Below, one piece after another: positions 8,985 through 18,026 of a stretch of DNA of 64,000 nucleotides. The notes under the pieces are model-generated. The model made no database searches. It saw only the letters and a program-made list of their open reading frames with translations, and was not told where the DNA came from. The stretch lies in the NCBI RefSeq assembly GCF_001499655.1, contig NZ_LN879502.1, forward strand, positions 310,001-374,000, read 5' to 3'. Numbering within the stretch: the first letter of the stretch is position 1; each line of letters opens with the position of its first letter. The stretch is from Candidatus Protochlamydia naegleriophila. Lineage in GTDB: Bacteria > Chlamydiota > Chlamydiia > Chlamydiales > Parachlamydiaceae. The translations under genes were made by a program, and so were the position numbers.

Positions 8985-9478
8985 TTGGGTAGATAAATTT
9001 CTCAGGGCAATTCAATTGAAGCCGTTAAGACGCCTGTTGCATTTATAATGCCTTTATTGGAGATTATTTCTCAAGAACTTGAATCTAGATCATCATCGAT
9101 TTGACTTTCTGTGGCATTTAAATCTGACATACGCCAATCCAAGTAAGGCAAGAGCGGGTAAGAATGGCAATAAACCACCCACTATAAGAGGTTACAAAGC
9201 CGATAAAATGCAGTCTGCATAAATCCATAGGTATAAGCGGAGGGTATGATCTGGTATGCATGCGCTTGTAATGGCTCCGCCACTCAACAGTAAAATGTCT
9301 TTGCTTATGGGAAGACTGAGTCTAGCAAGCAATAAAAGGCAAAAAATGATCTAATGTGCGTGGTGGGCATGTTAGCAAATATAAGTTAAAAGATTTTCCA
9401 TTTTTCTGGCTTCTTTTTGGCAGACGTTCTTGATTAGGCGTTTTGTATCATACATACAAAACTGATTAAGAATGAAGC
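8985..9478. other. Intergenic region holding a decayed gene
   Basis: About 490 bp between pgsA and the MscS gene, both on the minus strand. Its middle part reads as a broken DedA-like gene (separate entry). I see no intact ORF or RNA gene in the rest. Confidence 0.5.
9093..9352 (-). pseudogene. Remnant of a DedA-family membrane protein (tentative)
   Basis: Reading the minus strand from 9352 gives a hydrophobic, protein-like frame with the segment LPISKDILLLSGGAIT. This resembles the P-x-x-x-(E/D)-x-L-L-L-x-x-G-G region of DedA/SNARE-associated proteins. The frame is interrupted by a stop codon and then continues as hydrophobic PLIVGGLLPFLPALALLG before a final stop at 9093-9095. There is no start codon and no room for a full DedA protein (about 200 residues), so this would be a heavily eroded pseudogene. 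Family assignment rests on a short motif and could be coincidence in hydrophobic sequence. Confidence 0.35.
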
Positions 9479-10624
9479 CTATTGATTGGCTGAAGGAAGG
9501 TGATCTGCCTGTGGCGACTCGTGTTGTTTTAAGATGACGCCCCCTTGAATTTCCACGATGTTGGTCGGTGTTGCAATGACAGCTCCCTGTTGGGCAATAA
9601 TATCCGCAATCCTTAAAAGGATATCTTGGCGGATGGAAGGAAAGTCGATTCCTCCAAGCTTGACATAAGCTGAGATATTGATGTCTAAAGAAGAGGTTCC
9701 GAATCCGACAAAATAAGCTTCAACTTTTTGCTGATGGTCGACATTCGGGTGTTTAAGGAGCATCAGTTTGATAGCTGTCACGACTTGTTTAACCACACCA
9801 ATATCAGTATATCGGAGGCCAATCGTGTGAAAAAACCTTTCATGGCTCATTCGCGAAGGGGTCATGACGATTGTTTGAGTGAAAACGCAATTGGGAACAT
9901 AAATGGGCTTTTTTTCCTGATTACGGATGAGCGTCATATACCAGCCGATCTCTTCGACATACCCCTCAATCTTTTTTTCTGGCAGGCTGACAAATTCACC
10001 GATCGTGAAAGGCTGGGTTGCATAGACCATGACCCCTCCAAAAAAATTTGAGATGACTTGTTGCGAAGCAAAAGCTAAGGCTAGGCCTCCAATCCCTCCA
10101 AATGCAATTAAAGTTTGCATGTCGCGCCCTGTGACATCCATGGCAAAAAACAGGGTCATGAAGATAATGGCTATTGTCGCCATTTTACTGATTAGGTCCA
10201 GCTTGCCGGGAGTGAGGGCAATGCGATGGTTATGGCTCATTTCCATCATGTAGTGGACAACCTTGTTGTTCCATCTTAAAAGAAACCATCCGATTGTTAG
10301 AACGGCACCAAGGCTTAAGAGGGTATCTACATTAAAAAGATGGAAGGTGAGGAGCCGCTTGGTCAAAGCGTCAAAGCCGCAAACCAGGGCTACAAACCAG
10401 ACGAAGTAGTTTAAGGGTTGGTCGATTGCTGTCACAAAGCTGAGAGCCCATGCATTGTGCTGCTTTAAAAAGCGGTCTTGAAGCTTAGACAAAATGACTT
10501 TGATGACAACATTAAAGAATAATAAAAAGAGGATGAGGCTGACTATTTGAAGGGTGAGCCCATAGCATCCTTCCAGGACATTAGAGCAGATGTGAAAAAA
10601 CGACTGTGGTTGAGCTTGGTCCAT
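9479..10624 (-). CDS. MscS-family mechanosensitive ion channel
   Basis: Inner-membrane small-conductance mechanosensitive channel that releases solutes during hypo-osmotic shock. Of 381 residues, the N-terminal half holds about five hydrophobic helices. The pore-lining helix is diagnostic: GGIGGLALAFASQQVISN then FFGGVMVY, with the Gly/Ala packing pattern of MscS TM3. It is followed by the beta domain (TIGEFVSLPEKKIEGYVEEI) and the C-terminal alpha/beta domain. It has two or three more helices than E. coli MscS, so it is closer to medium-size MscS homologues. The gene follows gltX on the same strand with a 17-bp inverted repeat between them. Relevant to an organism alternating between amoeba cytoplasm and fresh water. 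Confidence 0.92.
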   Translation of the reverse strand: MDQAQPQSFFHICSNVLEGCYGLTLQIVSLILFLLFFNVVIKVILSKLQDRFLKQHNAWALSFVTAIDQPLNYFVWFVALVCGFDALTKRLLTFHLFNVDTLLSLGAVLTIGWFLLRWNNKVVHYMMEMSHNHRIALTPGKLDLISKMATIAIIFMTLFFAMDVTGRDMQTLIAFGGIGGLALAFASQQVISNFFGGVMVYATQPFTIGEFVSLPEKKIEGYVEEIGWYMTLIRNQEKKPIYVPNCVFTQTIVMTPSRMSHERFFHTIGLRYTDIGVVKQVVTAIKLMLLKHPNVDHQQKVEAYFVGFGTSSLDINISAYVKLGGIDFPSIRQDILLRIADIIAQQGAVIATPTNIVEIQGGVILKQHESPQADHLPSANQ

Positions 10625-10683
10625 TCACTCCCCTAGTGTGTGAGCCTTGTTTGAATCAATATGCGCATGTTTGTATAGGTTGA

Positions 10684-10720
10684 AATGAATGCACTTTAAG
10701 TCTCTTAAAGTGCATTCATT
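10684..10720 (-). terminator. Perfect 17-bp inverted repeat between gltX and mscS
   Basis: The arms AATGAATGCACTTTAAG (10684-10700) and CTTAAAGTGCATTCATT (10704-10720) are exact reverse complements with a three-base loop. Placed six bases past the gltX stop codon, it could terminate gltX transcription, but the minus strand after the stem (TCAACCTATAC) lacks a T-run. It may instead stabilise the mRNA 3' end or be a DNA-binding palindrome. Confidence 0.5.
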
Positions 10721-10726
10721 AAAGAC

Positions 10727-12235
10727 TTATTCTTTAGCCATGAGAGCTTGTCCGCTTTTTTCTTGCCAAGCTTTCTTAAGGCTGCTCATTTTTTTGTTAG
10801 AGATGCCGCCTAAAAATTCCATTGCTTTAAGAAAACGGGCACGTGTGCGGTCTTTGCCTAAAATAGTGACGGAGTCAAAAAGGGGAGGGCCCTGTGTTTT
10901 GCCCATCAAGCTTCCAAAGAGGATTGGCATGATGACTTTCTTGTGATTGACTCCAAATATTTCAGCGACTTCGCGAGAAGCCTGGTTGACTCCCGATCCT
11001 GTCCAGTTTTCTAATTCATCCAAACGCCAAATAATGGCTTGGATTAAATAGCATACCTGTTCTTTAGCGAGGTCTTTGACCTCAAAAAGCGAGTCGCTAT
11101 AGTGAATGTGGTTAATGAAGAGAAAATTAAATAAGTCCATGAAATCGCCAAATGTTTTGATACGCGAATGGCATAAAGGCATCAGCCTTTGCATGAACTC
11201 GTCATTGAAGCTCCACTCTTTCATGCGGTTCCACAGCTGGTCGACCGGGATATTCTTGATGAGATACTGCTGGTTAACCCAATCGAGTTTTTGCACGTCG
11301 AAGACGGCTCCAGAGACCCCAATGCGCTTATAGTCAAATTCTTGAATGATGTCGTCGAGGCTGTAGATTTCGCGGTCACCGGTCATGCTGTAGCCCATGA
11401 GCGTCAAGAAATTAAGGAATGCTTCTGGCAAATAGCCGCTGTCGCGATAGAAGAAAATAGAGGTCGGATTCTTGCGCTTCGATAGCTTCTTGCCGTCGCG
11501 TCCGAGCAGAAGCGGCATATGCATGAAGGTTGGGGGAGTCCACCCAAAAGATTCGTATAGCAGGATATGCTTCGGAGTAGAGCTCATCCATTCATCGCCA
11601 CGAATCACGTGGGAAATCTGCATGAGATGATCGTCGACAACGTTGGCCAAGTGATAAGTTGGGAAGCCGTCGGATTTTAAAAGAACTTGGTCATCGACAT
11701 CGGCCCATGGGAATGTCATTCTTCCCTTGATGGCATCTTCGTAAACACATTCGCCAGTTAGTGGCACTTTTAAGCGTATAACATAAGGTATGCCGGCTTG
11801 CTCTCTTTCTTCCACTTCGGCCGGTGTTAAATGACGGCAGCGCCTATCGTAGCCTTGGCGTCCACCCTGCTTGGCCATTAACTCGCGCATTTCATCTAAG
11901 TCTTCAGCCGTACAAAAGCATTTGTAGGCCTTTCCTTTAGCCAATAAGTCTTCGGCATACTGCTTGTAGATTCCAAAGCGCTCCGATTGGCGATAAGGAC
12001 CGAAGGGGCCTCCAACATCTGGACCTTCATCCCATTGGATGTTTGCCCAGCGGAGTGCCGAGTAAATATTTTCTTCGTACTCGGGACGGCTACGCGTGCG
12101 GTCTGTGTCTTCAATGCGTAAAATAAATTGCCCTTTGTGGTGGCGGGCAAAAATCATATTGAATAAAGCCATGTAGGCGGTTCCCACATGAGGATCGCCT
12201 GTTGGAGAAGGCGCAATGCGCACGCGAACTGACAT
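10727..12235 (-). CDS. gltX: Glutamyl-tRNA synthetase
   Basis: Class I aminoacyl-tRNA synthetase that charges tRNA-Glu in the cytosol. The 502 residues carry the HIGH-type signature [10 protein letters not shown] (9-18) and the KMSKS-type loop KLSKR (250-254). The start at 12235 ([10 protein letters not shown]) fits the family N-terminus and has AAAGGA about ten bases upstream; an in-frame ATG at 12262 adds nine unlikely residues. In C. trachomatis gltX (CT445) neighbours euo, recJ and secDF on one side and the omc/crpA/tsp genes on the other, a neighbourhood largely kept here. Chlamydiae make Gln-tRNA by GatCAB transamidation, so this enzyme may also charge tRNA-Gln; the sequence does not settle this. 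Confidence 0.97.
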   Translation of the reverse strand: MSVRVRIAPSPTGDPHVGTAYMALFNMIFARHHKGQFILRIEDTDRTRSRPEYEENIYSALRWANIQWDEGPDVGGPFGPYRQSERFGIYKQYAEDLLAKGKAYKCFCTAEDLDEMRELMAKQGGRQGYDRRCRHLTPAEVEEREQAGIPYVIRLKVPLTGECVYEDAIKGRMTFPWADVDDQVLLKSDGFPTYHLANVVDDHLMQISHVIRGDEWMSSTPKHILLYESFGWTPPTFMHMPLLLGRDGKKLSKRKNPTSIFFYRDSGYLPEAFLNFLTLMGYSMTGDREIYSLDDIIQEFDYKRIGVSGAVFDVQKLDWVNQQYLIKNIPVDQLWNRMKEWSFNDEFMQRLMPLCHSRIKTFGDFMDLFNFLFINHIHYSDSLFEVKDLAKEQVCYLIQAIIWRLDELENWTGSGVNQASREVAEIFGVNHKKVIMPILFGSLMGKTQGPPLFDSVTILGKDRTRARFLKAMEFLGGISNKKMSSLKKAWQEKSGQALMAKE

Positions 12236-12420
12236 AAACGTAAGATCCTTTCGTTGAATCATCTTAAAGGCAAAGGCGTTCTAATCTTCACATTAACAAC
12301 AAAAGAATAGAAGGGCCCAATAAACTATATAAATAGATAATAATTGTGAGCGATTTTTAGATAGATTTCAAGTCTCTAATGGCTGGATTGAAAAATTGGA
12401 TCCTCTTTTGGTAAGTAAAA

Positions 12421-12786
12421 TTAAAGGATATAGGGAAAAAAACGCCTTCCTACAAAAAATGTTGCAACGACATCGTAAGGAAGCGCTGTGAATAAAGTAA
12501 ACCCCGGATAGCTATCTTCCCAATACGAGCGTATGCCGTTGAGGATAGCATGGCCAACGAGGCTCACTCCAACAGCTAGATAAAAAGCGCTATGTAAATT
12601 GCCTTGTAGGTTCAGGCATGCAGCAAAAATAGCCAGCCCTATCCCCGTAATAGCCTCAATCTTGGCATAATTGGATCTCACATGAGCCGAAATGTTTCCT
12701 ATTAAGGGAATATAGCCAAGGACATTTAACCCTTGCTCGAATGTTTCCAAAGCAAAAAAAAGATTTCGAAAATTTGCGTTGATCAT
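12421..12786 (-). CDS. Small membrane protein of unknown function
   Basis: A 121-residue protein I do not recognise. It has two hydrophobic stretches (about 44-58 and 65-83) and a hydrophobic, aromatic C-terminus. AAGG lies about eight bases before the ATG. There is no signal peptide. It sits between gltX and tsp on the same strand, where C. trachomatis encodes the cysteine-rich envelope proteins OmcA and OmcB, but it has a single Cys (57) and no resemblance to them. The paired hydrophobic segments make an Inc-type membrane protein possible but not demonstrated. Confidence 0.55.
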   Translation of the reverse strand: MINANFRNLFFALETFEQGLNVLGYIPLIGNISAHVRSNYAKIEAITGIGLAIFAACLNLQGNLHSAFYLAVGVSLVGHAILNGIRSYWEDSYPGFTLFTALPYDVVATFFVGRRFFPYIL

Positions 12787-12907
12787 GTTTTGGCCTTATG
12801 AATGGACATGGCTAGTAAGCCATATTTGTCATTACGTTGTATAAAAATTTAAAAACTCTTTTCGCAAACACGGCAGCCTTCTGCGAAGATGCTGCTTTGA
12901 GAAGGAA

Positions 12908-13231
12908 TTAATTTTCGAGTTGGTTTGATCTCTGACGCGCACTTAAGCAAGCGGCGCTAAACGCAATGGCAACGGCAATGCTTGTTTGCATGGTAACATT
13001 TAAGGCTCTTGCAGCCATGAATGCAATTCCAGCTGGAATAGCAGCAACAGCCATCAGCCAAATCGCACCTATTATTGCCATTGTAGGGCCCAATCTACCA
13101 ATTCCCGGGAATCCACTTTTAGCCGTGTGGGTTGGAAGATGGCGAACGGATTTGCCGTTAATATGCCCAGGGGAAGCTTTACTTGCGGCAGGCAGAAAAT
13201 ATTGAGGAATGGACTGAATAGAATGAATCAT
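12908..13231 (-). CDS. Putative Inc-like bilobed hydrophobic membrane protein
   Basis: A 107-residue protein with a polar 45-residue N-terminus and two hydrophobic lobes (about 49-72 and 80-97) separated by a short loop (ARALNVTMQT). It lacks a cleavable signal peptide. This bilobed pattern is the hallmark of chlamydial inclusion-membrane (Inc) proteins, which leave by type III secretion and insert in the host vacuole membrane. AAGGT lies five to six bases before the ATG. The position next to tsp matches crpA (CT442) in C. trachomatis, itself Inc-like, but I see no clear sequence identity. The function is inferred from hydropathy and position only. Confidence 0.55.
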   Translation of the reverse strand: MIHSIQSIPQYFLPAASKASPGHINGKSVRHLPTHTAKSGFPGIGRLGPTMAIIGAIWLMAVAAIPAGIAFMAARALNVTMQTSIAVAIAFSAACLSARQRSNQLEN

Positions 13232-13450
13232 TCTAACCTTCTAAGATTTTTATTTTTTCTGAAACGGACTGGATTCTAAGCTTTATCTATTAAGAATAGT
13301 TAAACCTTGGAAGCTTTTTAATAAATAGGCTTCTTTCTTGCTTTGGAAAAAATTGAGCAAAGGCGGTCTAGCATGAGCATATAAGACTCAGGATAAAATT
13401 GATTAAAGTGACGAATGTCAGTAACCAGATGAGCTAAGGTCTAAGAGTCA

Positions 13451-13479
13451 AGAGTCGATGCCGGTTCAGCATCGACTCT
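13451..13479 (-). terminator. Hairpin after tsp
   Basis: AGAGTCGATGC (13451-13461) and GCATCGACTCT (13469-13479) form an 11-bp stem with a 7-base loop about 20 bases past the tsp stop. No clear T-run follows on the minus strand, so it may be a weak or factor-dependent terminator. Confidence 0.45.
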
Positions 13480-13498
13480 AAGGGCATGCGGTTGCGAT

Positions 13499-15508
13499 TC
13501 AAGCCGCCTCTGGTAGTTTCACGTCGGGTGTAAGGGATAAGCTTTCCCTTCTCTTGGAAGGATAGAGCGGGATTCCCTTTTCTTGCATCATGATCAAGAG
13601 ATCTTTCATGATTTCATAAGCCTCTTCTAACTGCAAATCATTTTGACCAAAGTCTTCCATTTGCTCAGAATCGCTTTCCTCTTTCTTTTTGATTTCTTTT
13701 AGCATGTTTTGATAGTTCAGGTTGGTCGATAAACGCTGCTCTGAGTTGTTTTTTAGCCGCTCAAGATAAGGAGTGTAGGTATCCAGCTTTTCTTGCAAGC
13801 CAAATTTGTACAGTTTGCGAATCTTATCTCTTTGTAGAAAGGGGACATCTGAAAGATCATCGTCAAAATTGGATTTGATGTGATCATTTTCCAGAGGATA
13901 TTTGATGTATTGCTCACCAATTTCGCTTTCTGAAAGGGGCCCTGGAACGACAACATCTGACAGGACACCGTTTAATTGAGGTGTTTTACCTGAGACCGTG
14001 TAATAGCGCCCACGCGTTACTTTATATTCACCTTGCGGATTGACTTGTTCGTTTTCTGTTGTCGTTAAGGTAAAGGTTTGATAAGAGCCTTTTCCATAAG
14101 TATGGTCGTCGCCGACGATGAGAGCCCGGCCATAGTCTTGCAGAGTTTGAGCGACAATTTCAGATGCTGAGGCGCTCATTCGATTGACTAAGACGATGAG
14201 AGGGCCATCCCAGGCCATGGTTCCATCCAGATCGCGCAAGTGTTGGATCTTGCCATTTTCATCTTTAATCGATACGACAATACCCTTGGTGATAAATAGC
14301 CCTGTCACGGCGACTGCTTGCGATAGGAGGCCTCCTGAATTGTAGCGCAGATCCAAAATGAGTCCGTACAACTGGTGGTCTTTTTTAAGCTTGTTAATTT
14401 CTTGTTCTAAGTCGGTCGCAGATGAGCTGTCGCGGTCTTGGTAAAAGGAATAGAGTTTTAAATAGCCAATTACCCCTTCTCCATAAGGCTCATATGAGGT
14501 TTTGAATCGAGTTTCTTTAAGAACGACTTCTCCTCTCAAAATGGTGATATCCAATTTCTCTTCTACTTTCTCGCCGCTCGCCGCTGTCGTCTCGCGCATG
14601 ACTGTTAAAACGACGGGAGTATGCTCTTCACCGCGGATCAAATCGACTGCATCGATAATGTCCATCCCAACGACCGGTTCTCCATTGACGGCAACGATGC
14701 GGTCTTTTACCTTGAGTTCTTTGCTATTGGCTGCAGGGCCTCCTTCAACAATCTTAATGACCGTAAAGCCATTGATATCGTCGCGAAGTTGAGCTCCAAT
14801 TCCAAACAACCGCTGCTGCACGTTAATCATAAATTGAGTAGCTTCTCCTGGAGTAAAATAAGCTGTATGGGCATCGAGAGCCGAAGCAGTGGCCTTAAGA
14901 ACATTTGATAAAATGAGGCGCTGCTTTTCTTGGGCATCAGGGGCTAATACCTCTTCTTCATACTTGGATTGGCGTTTGGTGATTCTTTGTAGGGCGTTCT
15001 CCTTCATATTATCGCTCAGCTTGGCGGCTGTTTCAATTTGAAGCGAACGGATGCGCCTTAAACGGTCGATTAACTCATCCTCTGAATGCGCCCACGGAAT
15101 ATCTTTGAACTCTTCAGCACGCACATGCTTGGGGAGATTTTCATAATCTATTTTACTTTCCAATTCGCGGCGCCTTTGAATGGCCTTAACCAAGCTTGCG
15201 TGAATGCTTTCAAAGATGCGGAAATTACTGCTATTGTATTCTTCGATTAATTGTGAAAGTAATTCATCCGAGGGATGGGTCCATTCTTGAATATCAGATT
15301 CAATAAAATAGGTTTTGTTGGGGTCTAAATTCTCTAGATAATTATTTAAGATGCGCTTTGCAAGCGTCGGAGTCAATTTTTTTTGAGACGCATGGGCTTT
15401 CATAATTTCTTTGGCTTTAGTCGTAACATCTTGAGGTGTCAAATCAGGCAACTTGGCTTCGATCGCACAGCTGAATAAACAGGCTAACAGGACTATGTAC
15501 TTGTACAT
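13499..15508 (-). CDS. tsp: Tail-specific protease (Tsp/Prc, S41 family)
   Basis: Periplasmic C-terminal processing protease. The 669 residues start with a Sec signal peptide (MYKYIVLLACLFSCAIEA), which favours the ATG at 15508 over the in-frame ATG at 15547. After an N-terminal helical domain comes a PDZ domain (about 235-305; GIGAQLRDDINGF, KVKDRIVAVNGEPV), then the S41 core with RYNSGGLLSQ, the serine in SASASEI (Ser447) and the lysine in YGKGSYQ (Lys473). Both catalytic residues are present; the spacing is 26 residues, one more than in E. coli Tsp as I recall it. The C. trachomatis homologue CT441 is in the same gene neighbourhood and has been linked to late development; it also has been reported to cleave host proteins. 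Confidence 0.95.
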   Translation of the reverse strand: MYKYIVLLACLFSCAIEAKLPDLTPQDVTTKAKEIMKAHASQKKLTPTLAKRILNNYLENLDPNKTYFIESDIQEWTHPSDELLSQLIEEYNSSNFRIFESIHASLVKAIQRRRELESKIDYENLPKHVRAEEFKDIPWAHSEDELIDRLRRIRSLQIETAAKLSDNMKENALQRITKRQSKYEEEVLAPDAQEKQRLILSNVLKATASALDAHTAYFTPGEATQFMINVQQRLFGIGAQLRDDINGFTVIKIVEGGPAANSKELKVKDRIVAVNGEPVVGMDIIDAVDLIRGEEHTPVVLTVMRETTAASGEKVEEKLDITILRGEVVLKETRFKTSYEPYGEGVIGYLKLYSFYQDRDSSSATDLEQEINKLKKDHQLYGLILDLRYNSGGLLSQAVAVTGLFITKGIVVSIKDENGKIQHLRDLDGTMAWDGPLIVLVNRMSASASEIVAQTLQDYGRALIVGDDHTYGKGSYQTFTLTTTENEQVNPQGEYKVTRGRYYTVSGKTPQLNGVLSDVVVPGPLSESEIGEQYIKYPLENDHIKSNFDDDLSDVPFLQRDKIRKLYKFGLQEKLDTYTPYLERLKNNSEQRLSTNLNYQNMLKEIKKKEESDSEQMEDFGQNDLQLEEAYEIMKDLLIMMQEKGIPLYPSKRRESLSLTPDVKLPEAA

Positions 15509-16193
15509 CAGATTTACCCTATGTCTTTTATTTGAGAACCGATCCATTACTCTGAGAAAAAACCAAAGCTCAGATCGAGAAAAGTTCTACTCTAAACCAA
15601 AGTCCATTATCTGAAAAAGGTTTCTACACAAAGTAGCTGAAAAATTGCCTTTTAACCGCCTTTAAAGCTTCTCAAGTAAAGAGGAGATTGAAAAATTCTT
15701 TCAAGCGCTCTCTCAATGAACTGTAAGCAATAAAGTGCTGTAATCTCCTTAGGTACCAGCGTGAAAAAAACTTTCTCTGATGCCTCCAAAGTCCACTTTA
15801 TTCGCTATATCAGCGCTCCTTAAAGACGCCACCATCCACAATAAATGGATCAATTGAAATTCTATTCAAAAATAATTTGATTAATAAAGAAATATTTTGT
15901 AAAATTTCTGTCTTTAGATTTTTACTATGCGCGGTAAGGTTGAAAGTAGGTGAATTAATAATTTAGTTGCTGGTTTGTTACTGTTAAACCCAAATTAATT
16001 ATTTTTGCGTTGTTTGATTTACGAAATTTTTACAAAAAATTTCACGATTATTAAAAAAGTAGTAAAAATTGCTTGATTTAAATTCTTTATTATGTAAAAT
16101 TGATTGTTCCTTAGCTATAAATTATAAAATTTATTAAAAAGGATTGATCTTTATATCTTATAGGTAATTAAGTTTTGTATGGAGGATAATATA
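15509..16193. promoter_or_regulatory. AT-rich divergent control region between tsp and euo
   Basis: About 680 bp between divergent tsp and euo. The half nearest euo is extremely AT-rich and contains a perfect inverted repeat GAAATTTTT-ACA-AAAAATTTC at 16023-16043. A related sequence, TTTTGTAAAATTTC, lies near 15895-15910. Euo proteins bind AT-rich operators, so these could be self-regulatory sites, but this is inference. I see no gene here. Confidence 0.4.
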
Positions 16194-16619
16194 ATGTCTC
16201 AGAATACTAAATCTGATGATAAGAAAGTAGTTTCTATCACTGAAGCTGCTAAGTTAAATAAAGTGACGCGACAAGCAATCTATGTAGCGATAAAATTAAA
16301 TAAATTGAAGGCAACGAAAGAAACAACTCGTTGGACAATCAGCTTAGAAGATTTGGAAGACTATCGCCGTCAAAAATATTCACGAACAAAGTCTGTCTTT
16401 AATGGTGAACTGTTGTTTGACAATTGCAAAGGCTATTTTTCTGTCAATCAAGTGGCTGAAATGTTGAGCGTGCCTGCGCAAAAAATTTACTATGCGACTC
16501 GGATTGGCTTGTTAAAAGCGCAACGCAAAGGTGCTGCTTGGGTGATTCATTCTGATGATATGAAAGATTATCAAGAAAAGCATATGCAGAAAAAAAGCCG
16601 TCGCCGCCAAGCTAGCTAA
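16194..16619 (+). CDS. euo: Euo-type developmental repressor, tandem HTH protein
   Basis: DNA-binding repressor that in Chlamydia is expressed early and keeps late genes off until reticulate bodies convert to elementary bodies. The 141 residues hold two excisionase/MerR-like helix-turn-helix modules: ITEAAKLNKVTRQAIYVAIK with TTRWTISLEDLEDYRR, and FSVNQVAEMLSVPAQKIYYA with GAAWVIHSDDMKDYQ. A basic tail (KKSRRRQAS) follows. The wording closely follows C. trachomatis Euo (CT446) as I remember it, and gltX/recJ/secDF neighbours match its synteny. It is shorter than that protein (about 180 residues), lacking the C-terminal extension. The start at 16194 is set by AGGAGG-like sequence eight bases upstream, which overlaps an in-frame upstream ATG at 16179. 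Confidence 0.88.
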   Translation: MSQNTKSDDKKVVSITEAAKLNKVTRQAIYVAIKLNKLKATKETTRWTISLEDLEDYRRQKYSRTKSVFNGELLFDNCKGYFSVNQVAEMLSVPAQKIYYATRIGLLKAQRKGAAWVIHSDDMKDYQEKHMQKKSRRRQAS

Positions 16620-16673
16620 TTCTTTTTTCTAGCTTCATCTCTTTTGTAACCGCTCACTTCTTTATTAAAGGAT

Positions 16674-18026
16674 TTATCGACTTAACCGCTTTCCTTTATT
16701 AAGAACTGAGTGGTTATACTCTTTTTTCTTCTTCAAATAAATTAATGTTTCAACATGTGCAGTTTGTGGGAACATGTCATAGACGATGCATTGTTGAATG
16801 TCATATTGATCTTGGCAGAAAAGCGCTAAGTCGCGGGCGAGGGTAGCTGGCATGCAAGAGACGTAGATCAGCTCGGTTGGCGCTGCTTTTAAAACTGTTT
16901 GGATGACCCCTTTGGAAAGGCCGGTCCGGGGTGGGTTCATCAAAATGAGATCGGGAGGACCTTCTGTCTTGAGGCAGTGTGGTAGGACTTTTTCTACATC
17001 TCCTTGCAAGAAATGGGCTTGTTTGAGGTGATTGAGGTGACCGTTGTCTTGAGCAAAGCGAATGGCGTCGGGGTTGTATTCAATCCCGGTAACAGTATGT
17101 CCTTGACGAGAGAGTAGCAAAGAGGTAATGCCAAATCCACAATAGAGGTCGAGGATTTTTTTAGGAGAATGCTCGCCGGCAAGGGTGCAAATGTGCTTGT
17201 AGATGTTTGTACTTTGTTCGGGGTGGTTTTGCACAAAGGCTTGGGGGGTGAATCGGAAAGTCAGCCCTTCTAATTTCTGCTCGCAGTAAGGGTCGCCAAA
17301 CGTGCGCTGTTCCTGGGGTGATTGAACGATGATGCCGGTAAAAGTGGGGTAGTGTTGTAAAGAGGTCTCAAATGTGTGCAAATCCAGGCCTGAGAGAGAG
17401 GCAAACTGAAATGACAAAATATACTGGTCGCGATGGTTTTTTAAAATCATGACCCTGCCTTCTTGCTGGGTCGAATTGGAAAGAGAGCTAACTAATTCCT
17501 GCAGCTGCTTGACAATCGGATCTTGCGGAGCATTGAAGATAGGACAGCTTTGGATGAAGACGAGCGAGCGATGGTCCACGCCAATATAGCCCGCTTCAAA
17601 TCCCTGGCCGACTGGTTTCAAATGAAGGGTAATGTGCCGCCTATAGGCCCATTTTAGGTGAGCAGGAACGATTTGGGCTGGGGGAACCTTCAAATGACCA
17701 ATTCTTTTTAGGGCATCAGTTACTGCCGATAATTTGTACTTGGCTTGGGCTTCATCGTTTAGGTGTTGAATCTGACATCCACCGCAGGTGCCAAAATAGG
17801 GGCAAGGGGGCTTTATGCGTTGTGGGCTTAGGTGTTCGAGTCGAATCACTTCGCCTTTAGCAAAGGATTTTTTGACTTCTGTGATGCGGCAAACGATTTT
17901 ATCGCCAGGGGCCGTGAAGGGGACGAAGACTACAAAACCTTGATGGCGCAAGATGCCTTCTCCGCCAAAAGCAATGCTTTGGATATCGCCTGTAATAATG
18001 GAATTAACTGCGAGCTTTTCAATCAT
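16674..18026 (-). CDS. rlmD: 23S rRNA (uracil-5)-methyltransferase, RlmD/TrmA family
   Basis: SAM-dependent RNA methyltransferase that makes 5-methyluridine, most likely in 23S rRNA. In 450 residues: an N-terminal TRAM-like RNA-binding domain, an Fe-S cysteine set (Cys75, Cys81, Cys84, Cys161; CPYFGTCGGCQ), the SAM motif DLYCGFG (293-299), NPPRTG (364-369) and the catalytic cysteine in YVSCMPATLARDL (Cys391). The ATG directly follows the recJ stop (TAAATG), which implies translational coupling in a recJ-rlmD operon. It converges on euo with a 54-bp gap. Paralogues RlmC, RlmD and TrmA are hard to tell apart by eye; the TRAM domain plus four cysteines favour RlmD or RlmC. Confidence 0.9.
   Translation of the reverse strand: MIEKLAVNSIITGDIQSIAFGGEGILRHQGFVVFVPFTAPGDKIVCRITEVKKSFAKGEVIRLEHLSPQRIKPPCPYFGTCGGCQIQHLNDEAQAKYKLSAVTDALKRIGHLKVPPAQIVPAHLKWAYRRHITLHLKPVGQGFEAGYIGVDHRSLVFIQSCPIFNAPQDPIVKQLQELVSSLSNSTQQEGRVMILKNHRDQYILSFQFASLSGLDLHTFETSLQHYPTFTGIIVQSPQEQRTFGDPYCEQKLEGLTFRFTPQAFVQNHPEQSTNIYKHICTLAGEHSPKKILDLYCGFGITSLLLSRQGHTVTGIEYNPDAIRFAQDNGHLNHLKQAHFLQGDVEKVLPHCLKTEGPPDLILMNPPRTGLSKGVIQTVLKAAPTELIYVSCMPATLARDLALFCQDQYDIQQCIVYDMFPQTAHVETLIYLKKKKEYNHSVLNKGKRLSR

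Noticed and set aside
12966-13205. 79-codon plus-strand ORF
   Set aside because: Antisense to the Inc-like gene; its hydrophobic look follows from the palindromic use of Ala/Ile/Val codons on the opposite strand.
14502-14908. Plus-strand ORFs inside tsp
   Set aside because: They lie opposite the conserved PDZ and protease region of tsp and have no independent support.
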